A stretch of DNA of 64,000 bases, taken from the NCBI GenBank assembly GCA_027622195.1, contig JAQBZO010000006.1, forward strand, positions 1 to 64,000, read 5' to 3'. The notes under the pieces were generated by a model. It was given only the letters and a program-made list of their open reading frames with translations. It ran no database searches and had not been told where the DNA came from. This stretch comes from Planctomycetota bacterium (lineage in GTDB: Bacteria > Planctomycetota > Phycisphaerae > Phycisphaerales > SM1A02). The position numbers were made by a program, and so were the translations under genes. Of the stretch, positions 59,667-64,000 are shown piece by piece (the first letter of the stretch is position 1; each line of letters begins with the position of its first letter).

Positions 59667-62600
59667 AATCCACCCAACGCTGCGCCCCCCACCGAATCAC
59701 CCAAGTTTGGGAAGAGGTCACGCTCTGCCTCTTGTTGGATGATGATCTCTGGGCGAATCAGCAACAGTCCATTCTTCTCTGCCTTCGAGGAGAGTCTGTT
59801 CGTGAAGAATCGATTGATGAATGGCAACTTGGACAGGACAGGCACTCCGATTTCGAGGTCAAACTCATTGACGCGACGCGTGCCTCCCAGAAGAATTGTG
59901 CCCTTGTCTGGAACTGAGACGCTGGTCCGAATCGCCACGCCCGCAATGACGGGGAGTGTGATGGTGCCTCCGAATTGTCCACCGCCACCTGGCCGACCGT
60001 CTCCACCAGCGCCACCCACAGCACCGGTGACAACCGCTTGGTTCGTCATGCTCACGATTTCATTTTGTCCGAAGACGACATTCATCGTGACATAGCGGCG
60101 ATCAGACGAAATAACTGCCTCGATATCGAGAACGAATCCTTCGTACACCATGCCAATCGTCGGCTGCATCGCTCCCGAACTATCGCCCGTCACCGGAGTC
60201 AGGTTCGAAATGTAAGTCTGACCTTCCGCCACACTGATCCACGACTGTTGTCCATTGAACAGAGTCAATCGTGGAGCCGTGAGCACCGATGTTCGCTGAT
60301 CTGCTTGGCTTGCCTGCACGAGAAGATCGACTTGAATGTCATCGAGGTAAGTGAATCCAGAGGTCATCACTGGGTTATTCACAAACGCCTGTCCAAAGTT
60401 TCCAACCGCGGCACCCGCGAGGGTGTTCATGAGTGGCAAACTATTGTTCGTGACGCCGACCGGAGACCATCCGTTGGAAATCTGCCCGTTGGAGTATGCG
60501 GTTCCGTTTGGTCGAACACCCACAGGGTTGTACACACCGAATGGCGTGTACGTGATGTCAGAACTTCCAGGAGTACCTGTTCCGAGTTGTGATCCAGTCG
60601 CAGTCGTATTGACCCCGTCGGTGGTCTGTCCAAATCCACCGAACACGATCGGATTCTGGAGCTGTCCCGATCCGCTCTGTGATCCTCCTGCGTTATAAGG
60701 TCGGAAAAACTGTGAGAGCGAGAAGTTTGGATCTTGCCCCACTGCATCAGCGTTCATGGCGCTGTTGGTGTTGAAGTACAAATCGAGATCAACGCCGATC
60801 TGCTCGAACCAATCGGTTTGAACGTTGATGAGTCTCGTCTCGATGTTGATCTGCAGCGACCTCACCTGTCGCAGTTGATCGAGGATGCCCACGATCTGCC
60901 GATGCGCAGCAGGTGTTTGTGTGATGATGAGGTTGCCGTTGAATTCAGAAATGCCGCTTCGTGCGCCGCTGTCTCCATCATCGCCCCAAGTACCTTCGGC
61001 TCCGTCCATTGAACCGTGATAGGTGTTCACATGGTCACGAATAATCCTGACGAGGTCGTCGATGATTTCCTGTCGATCGCGGCGTTCCACATCGCCGGTG
61101 GGATCACCGAAGATGCCGCCACCACCACCGCCGCCACCACCGCCGCCCATTCCGCCACCACCGCCACCGCCACCGCCGCCGAATCCGCCGCCACCGCCGC
61201 CACCACCCTGACCGCCGCCACCGCCACCTTGACCGCCGCCTTGTCCTTGCTGGATCGATTGATTCAGGTTGAAGTCTGGCGCATCAGTGAACATCGGGAT
61301 TTCAAAAATGAGATCGCGAATGTCGTAGACCTCGGTGGCAACCACTTGCTGCAATCCTTGACGACTCGAGACGCGAACGACTCCGTCAACGACTGAGAAT
61401 CGTGGAGACTCATCCCCTTCAACTTGCGAAAGCACTAGGTTCAGCGCCTTGTTCAGCGGCATATTGGCGAGGTCGATCTCGTCAGGCAACTCGGAATCCT
61501 TTTTAATCGAAAGGTCGGTCTGCAAGTGATTCCAGTCGATTGAGAATTGGACTGGAGCACCCGCGCCGCCGGCTACTCCGCGCAGAAATGTCACTGCGTC
61601 TTGCAGCGTTGTCTTTTCTGGAAGGACTGCATCGGCAGGCGTTCTCGTCGTGGTCAGCATGCTGAGAACGCGCATATTCTCTGGAGTTTCGGTGTATCCA
61701 TCCGCACCAATGCGTCGTGCTGCAATTTGATCAAAGTTTTCTGGATAGGTCACCAACGCGTTGTTCGATCGAGGACCTGGGCCAACCAGATTCACGCGTG
61801 GCACAAGGAAGGCTTGTTCTGCTTCGAGATCGAGCGTCTGAAAAGCGAACTGCCTCTGTCGCAGCGTGTCGGAGAATTGGCGAAGTTGCCAAGTCTGTTG
61901 GATCGCGTCTCTCAATGCGAGCGCAGTAATACTGTTCGGATCGAGCGCGAGTGTTTCGTCGAGCACCTGGAGCGCCTTGTCATACTCCTGCTGCGCTTGA
62001 AGTTCACGCACCTTGATGATGTTGTTCTCAATCATCTCGGTGCGCCGTGAATTTTCAGCGGTCATTTGCGCGCTTGCTGCAATCTTGGCTTCGGAGTTTG
62101 CACTTGCAGCGGCGGAGATTTCAGCCTGAACCCGCGCCGCATCAATGTTGGCGCGCAACTGCGAAAGAATGGTCTGCGTCGACTTGTATTCGGCAGAGGA
62201 GAGTGATCCCCTCGCACGATCGAGCTCGACCAGGGCGCGGCTCACTGATTGATCAGCCTTGGCGAAGTTGCCCGCCTTGAACTGAGTCTGAGCCCGAACT
62301 TGCAAATCAGCAATCCGAGCGGTTGCCTGAGAAGCCGCAAGGTTCGTTGTTGTGATGACTTCTTCGATGTTGCTGCCTTGGTTGAGTGCCTTGTTACAGA
62401 TGTCGCGCTGCTCGATCGCTTCGCGGTCGCCGGGCACATCGACGAGGATGGCGTTCCACTTCTCGATCGCCTTCTCCCACTGGCGCTGCGTCATCAAATT
62501 TCGAGCGTCGGATCGCAACTCGTCAATGATCATCGAACTGATTGGCTTCGAGCCACTCGCAGGAGCGACATCCGCCCCCTCAGGAGGCGCGTTCTGGGCC

Positions 62601-62689
62601 AAGACCGTGGGCGCGCCAAGCAGGAGGGAAGCCGCCGTCAAAGCGGGAATCATGAATGGCGACCGAACAAGGACTAAGAGATTCGACAT
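59663..62689 (-). CDS. Secretin (GspD/PilQ-like outer-membrane channel) with N-terminal helical repeat region
   Basis: A 1008-aa exported protein. ATG at 62689 follows CGGAG and opens a signal peptide (LVLVRSPFMIPALTAASLLLGAPTVLAQ). Residues about 50-300 are helical with TPR-like motifs (QWEKAIEKWNAILVDVPGD; EYDKALQVLDETLALDPNS). A secretin N-domain-like region follows, interrupted by an extreme glycine tract near residue 500. Then LIITQTPAAHRQIVGILDQLRQVRSLQINIETRLINV, and the secretin core VLTAPRLTLFNGQQSWISVAEGQTYI to VSVPDKGTILLGGTRR and VPVLSKLPFINRFFTNR. It would form an outer-membrane pore for type II-like or pilus secretion. Confidence 0.88.
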   Translation of the reverse strand: MSNLLVLVRSPFMIPALTAASLLLGAPTVLAQNAPPEGADVAPASGSKPISSMIIDELRSDARNLMTQRQWEKAIEKWNAILVDVPGDREAIEQRDICNKALNQGSNIEEVITTTNLAASQATARIADLQVRAQTQFKAGNFAKADQSVSRALVELDRARGSLSSAEYKSTQTILSQLRANIDAARVQAEISAAASANSEAKIAASAQMTAENSRRTEMIENNIIKVRELQAQQEYDKALQVLDETLALDPNSITALALRDAIQQTWQLRQFSDTLRQRQFAFQTLDLEAEQAFLVPRVNLVGPGPRSNNALVTYPENFDQIAARRIGADGYTETPENMRVLSMLTTTRTPADAVLPEKTTLQDAVTFLRGVAGGAGAPVQFSIDWNHLQTDLSIKKDSELPDEIDLANMPLNKALNLVLSQVEGDESPRFSVVDGVVRVSSRQGLQQVVATEVYDIRDLIFEIPMFTDAPDFNLNQSIQQGQGGGQGGGGGGQGGGGGGGGFGGGGGGGGGGMGGGGGGGGGGGIFGDPTGDVERRDRQEIIDDLVRIIRDHVNTYHGSMDGAEGTWGDDGDSGARSGISEFNGNLIITQTPAAHRQIVGILDQLRQVRSLQINIETRLINVQTDWFEQIGVDLDLYFNTNSAMNADAVGQDPNFSLSQFFRPYNAGGSQSGSGQLQNPIVFGGFGQTTDGVNTTATGSQLGTGTPGSSDITYTPFGVYNPVGVRPNGTAYSNGQISNGWSPVGVTNNSLPLMNTLAGAAVGNFGQAFVNNPVMTSGFTYLDDIQVDLLVQASQADQRTSVLTAPRLTLFNGQQSWISVAEGQTYISNLTPVTGDSSGAMQPTIGMVYEGFVLDIEAVISSDRRYVTMNVVFGQNEIVSMTNQAVVTGAVGGAGGDGRPGGGGQFGGTITLPVIAGVAIRTSVSVPDKGTILLGGTRRVNEFDLEIGVPVLSKLPFINRFFTNRLSSKAEKNGLLLIRPEIIIQQEAERDLFPNLGDSVGGAALGGF

Positions 62690-62831
62690 CTGGAACTCCG
62701 TGGGGGGGGTCTGACCGAACTGGTCGAGTTCTGCGGACTGGACAATTGGATGTGCAACCGTAGCAGGTCGAGACAGACTAGTCGGGCGAGAATCAATCCG
62801 CAACAAGAAGGGACTCGGCGCGAATTTGCGG

Positions 62832-62837
62832 TAGAAT
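62832..62837 (+). promoter_or_regulatory. -10-like element of carA
   Basis: TAGAAT, 8 nt before the carA ATG at 62846. No Shine-Dalgarno in the gap. Confidence 0.45.
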
Positions 62838-62845
62838 CGACGCTC

Positions 62846-64000
62846 ATGCGAAGCTTGGAATCGGTCCCTGCCACCCTCGTTTTGTCGGACGGAACGGTTT
62901 TGAAGGGGTCTTCATTCGGTGCGACTGGTCAGAGCGCCGTTCGAACAGGCGAAGTGGTTTTCAATACGGCGATGTGCGGGTACCAGGAGGCGCTCACCGA
63001 TCCGAGTTATCGGGGGCAAATCTTGGTGCTGACTTCGACCCAGATCGGAAACTACGGCGTTGCCGAGGAAGACATTGAATCCGCGGTTCCGACGGTGGCC
63101 GGCTTCGTCGTGAAAGAAGTCTGTCGTCGATACTCAAATTATCGGGCGTTTGATTCGCTCTCTTCGTGGCTCAAGAAGCACGGAGTTGTTGCGCTGGAGG
63201 GAGTCGACACACGAGCCATCGTTCGGCAACTTCGGTTGAACGGGTCTGAAAATGGTGTCATTTGTGCCGATCCTTCTCGAACTAGTGGCGAACTTCTGAA
63301 TCTTTTACAAAATGCGCCGTCGATGTCTGGACTCAATCTGGCGTCCCAAGTGAGTCCCACCGAGTGTGGGACTTCGACCGAGGATCTTGGTGAGTGGACG
63401 CCGCGGGACGGATCGACCCTTCGAGTCGCAAAGCGCCGTCTTCGCATTGTGGCCATCGACTGCGGGGCGAAGCGGAACATCTATAGAAACCTCGCCTCGC
63501 GAAACTGCGAGGTCGTGTTCGTGCCCGTCGATGCCACGGCGAAACAGATTCGTGATCTTCGACCCGATGGACTTTTTGTTTCGAACGGACCTGGAGACCC
63601 CGCTGCGGTGACATCGGCGATCGCGACGCTTCGCGAACTCGTCCACGAGTTGCCCACATTTGGCATATGCCTTGGACACCAACTCCTCGCGCTCGCGCTT
63701 GGGGCGAAGACTTGGAAGTTGAAGTTTGGTCACCGAGGCAGCAATCAACCCGTGCGCAATGTGGTCACAGGCCAAGTGGAGATCACCAGTCAGAACCACG
63801 GATTCTGTGTTGATCCTGAGTCACTGGAGGCAGTCGGTGGCGAAGTCACGCATGTGCATCTGAACGATGGCACTTGTGCTGGATTTCGTCTGATCAATCG
63901 ACCTGTATTCAGTGTGCAGTATCACCCCGAGGCATCACCGGGACCGCATGACTCTGATTACCTCTTCGACTGTTTCGTCGCGATGATCGAATCTGGTGTG
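62846..64000 (+). CDS. carA: Carbamoyl-phosphate synthase small (glutaminase) subunit, 3' end beyond the window
   Basis: Not in the ORF track because the frame is still open at 64000. The 385 codons seen read MRSLESVPATLVLSDGTVLKG, GEVVFNTAMCGYQEALTDPSY, then the amidotransferase domain with FVSNGPGDP, the nucleophile in GICLGHQLLALALG, SQNHGF, and the His-Glu pair in VQYHPEASPGPHDSDYLFDCF. This is essentially the whole protein; only the last few residues are probably missing. CarA supplies ammonia to CarB for arginine and pyrimidine synthesis. Start chosen from homology and the close TAGAAT. It is divergent from the secretin operon. Confidence 0.95.
   Translation, partial: MRSLESVPATLVLSDGTVLKGSSFGATGQSAVRTGEVVFNTAMCGYQEALTDPSYRGQILVLTSTQIGNYGVAEEDIESAVPTVAGFVVKEVCRRYSNYRAFDSLSSWLKKHGVVALEGVDTRAIVRQLRLNGSENGVICADPSRTSGELLNLLQNAPSMSGLNLASQVSPTECGTSTEDLGEWTPRDGSTLRVAKRRLRIVAIDCGAKRNIYRNLASRNCEVVFVPVDATAKQIRDLRPDGLFVSNGPGDPAAVTSAIATLRELVHELPTFGICLGHQLLALALGAKTWKLKFGHRGSNQPVRNVVTGQVEITSQNHGFCVDPESLEAVGGEVTHVHLNDGTCAGFRLINRPVFSVQYHPEASPGPHDSDYLFDCFVAMIESGV

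Noticed and set aside
58683-60095. 470-codon plus-strand ORF
   Set aside because: Antisense to Gfo/Idh, RsbW, RsbV and the secretin end, all of which have clear homology on the minus strand.

Overview
The window looks like chromosomal DNA of a planctomycete, probably of the Phycisphaerae type. Several things point that way: an N-terminal CxxCGY...CPECG zinc ribbon on a membrane protein, a PEP-CTERM-like tail ending in ARRRR, a dockerin on a secreted cytochrome, LL-diaminopimelate aminotransferase, paired ClpP genes, a PqaA-type protein and large secreted proteins of unknown function. This assignment rests on gene content; no database search was possible. No insertion sequence, prophage, CRISPR array or tRNA gene was recognised.

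Layout. 1-990: 5' end of a 16S rRNA gene (minus strand) with its leader and a likely promoter. 989-6994: methyltransferase, comF, aconitase and an ABC-2 permease, all leftward. 7133-10800: rightward RNase Y, TM2 protein, rsmA and a zinc-ribbon membrane protein that appears split by a frame change. 10811-14694: purL-purQ leftward, meeting the previous block at a hairpin that carries both stop codons. 14728-19336: three related outer-membrane porins, with a PhoR-like kinase remnant between two of them. 19580-25510: holA, an FHA histidine kinase, clpP1-clpP2, a small exported protein, moxR and a degenerate HATPase protein. 25554-35625: an FG-GAP secreted protein, a DegT aminotransferase, a GH57 glycosidase, a TPR/flippase/pyrE operon and an exported helical protein. 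35665-41405: oppA-oppB without the rest of an Opp system, a lipoprotein, a five-haem cytochrome with a dockerin, and a VF530 protein. 41434-48835: S4 protein, tricorn-like protease, M42 aminopeptidase, a PmtA-like methyltransferase, dapL and rlmE. 48840-55430: two exported alpha/beta-hydrolase-like proteins that have both lost the nucleophile serine, a DUF4097-like lipoprotein between them, and a large unknown exported protein. 55459-62689: a tight six-gene leftward operon (secretin, RsbV-like, RsbW-like, Gfo/Idh, endonuclease IV fused in frame to a TPR lipoprotein, queF). 62846-64000: carA, cut by the window edge.

The most general observation is regulatory. At many operon-leading genes a TANNNT -10-like hexamer lies only 6-11 nt before the start codon and no Shine-Dalgarno sequence is visible (comF, the ABC permease, clpP1, moxR, porin 2, GH57, the TPR operon, oppA, tricorn, M42, both pseudo-hydrolases, carA and others). 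Genes with a longer leader (acnA, rny, porins 1 and 3, the secretin) do carry a Shine-Dalgarno. This suggests that leaderless mRNA is a common way of starting translation in this organism.
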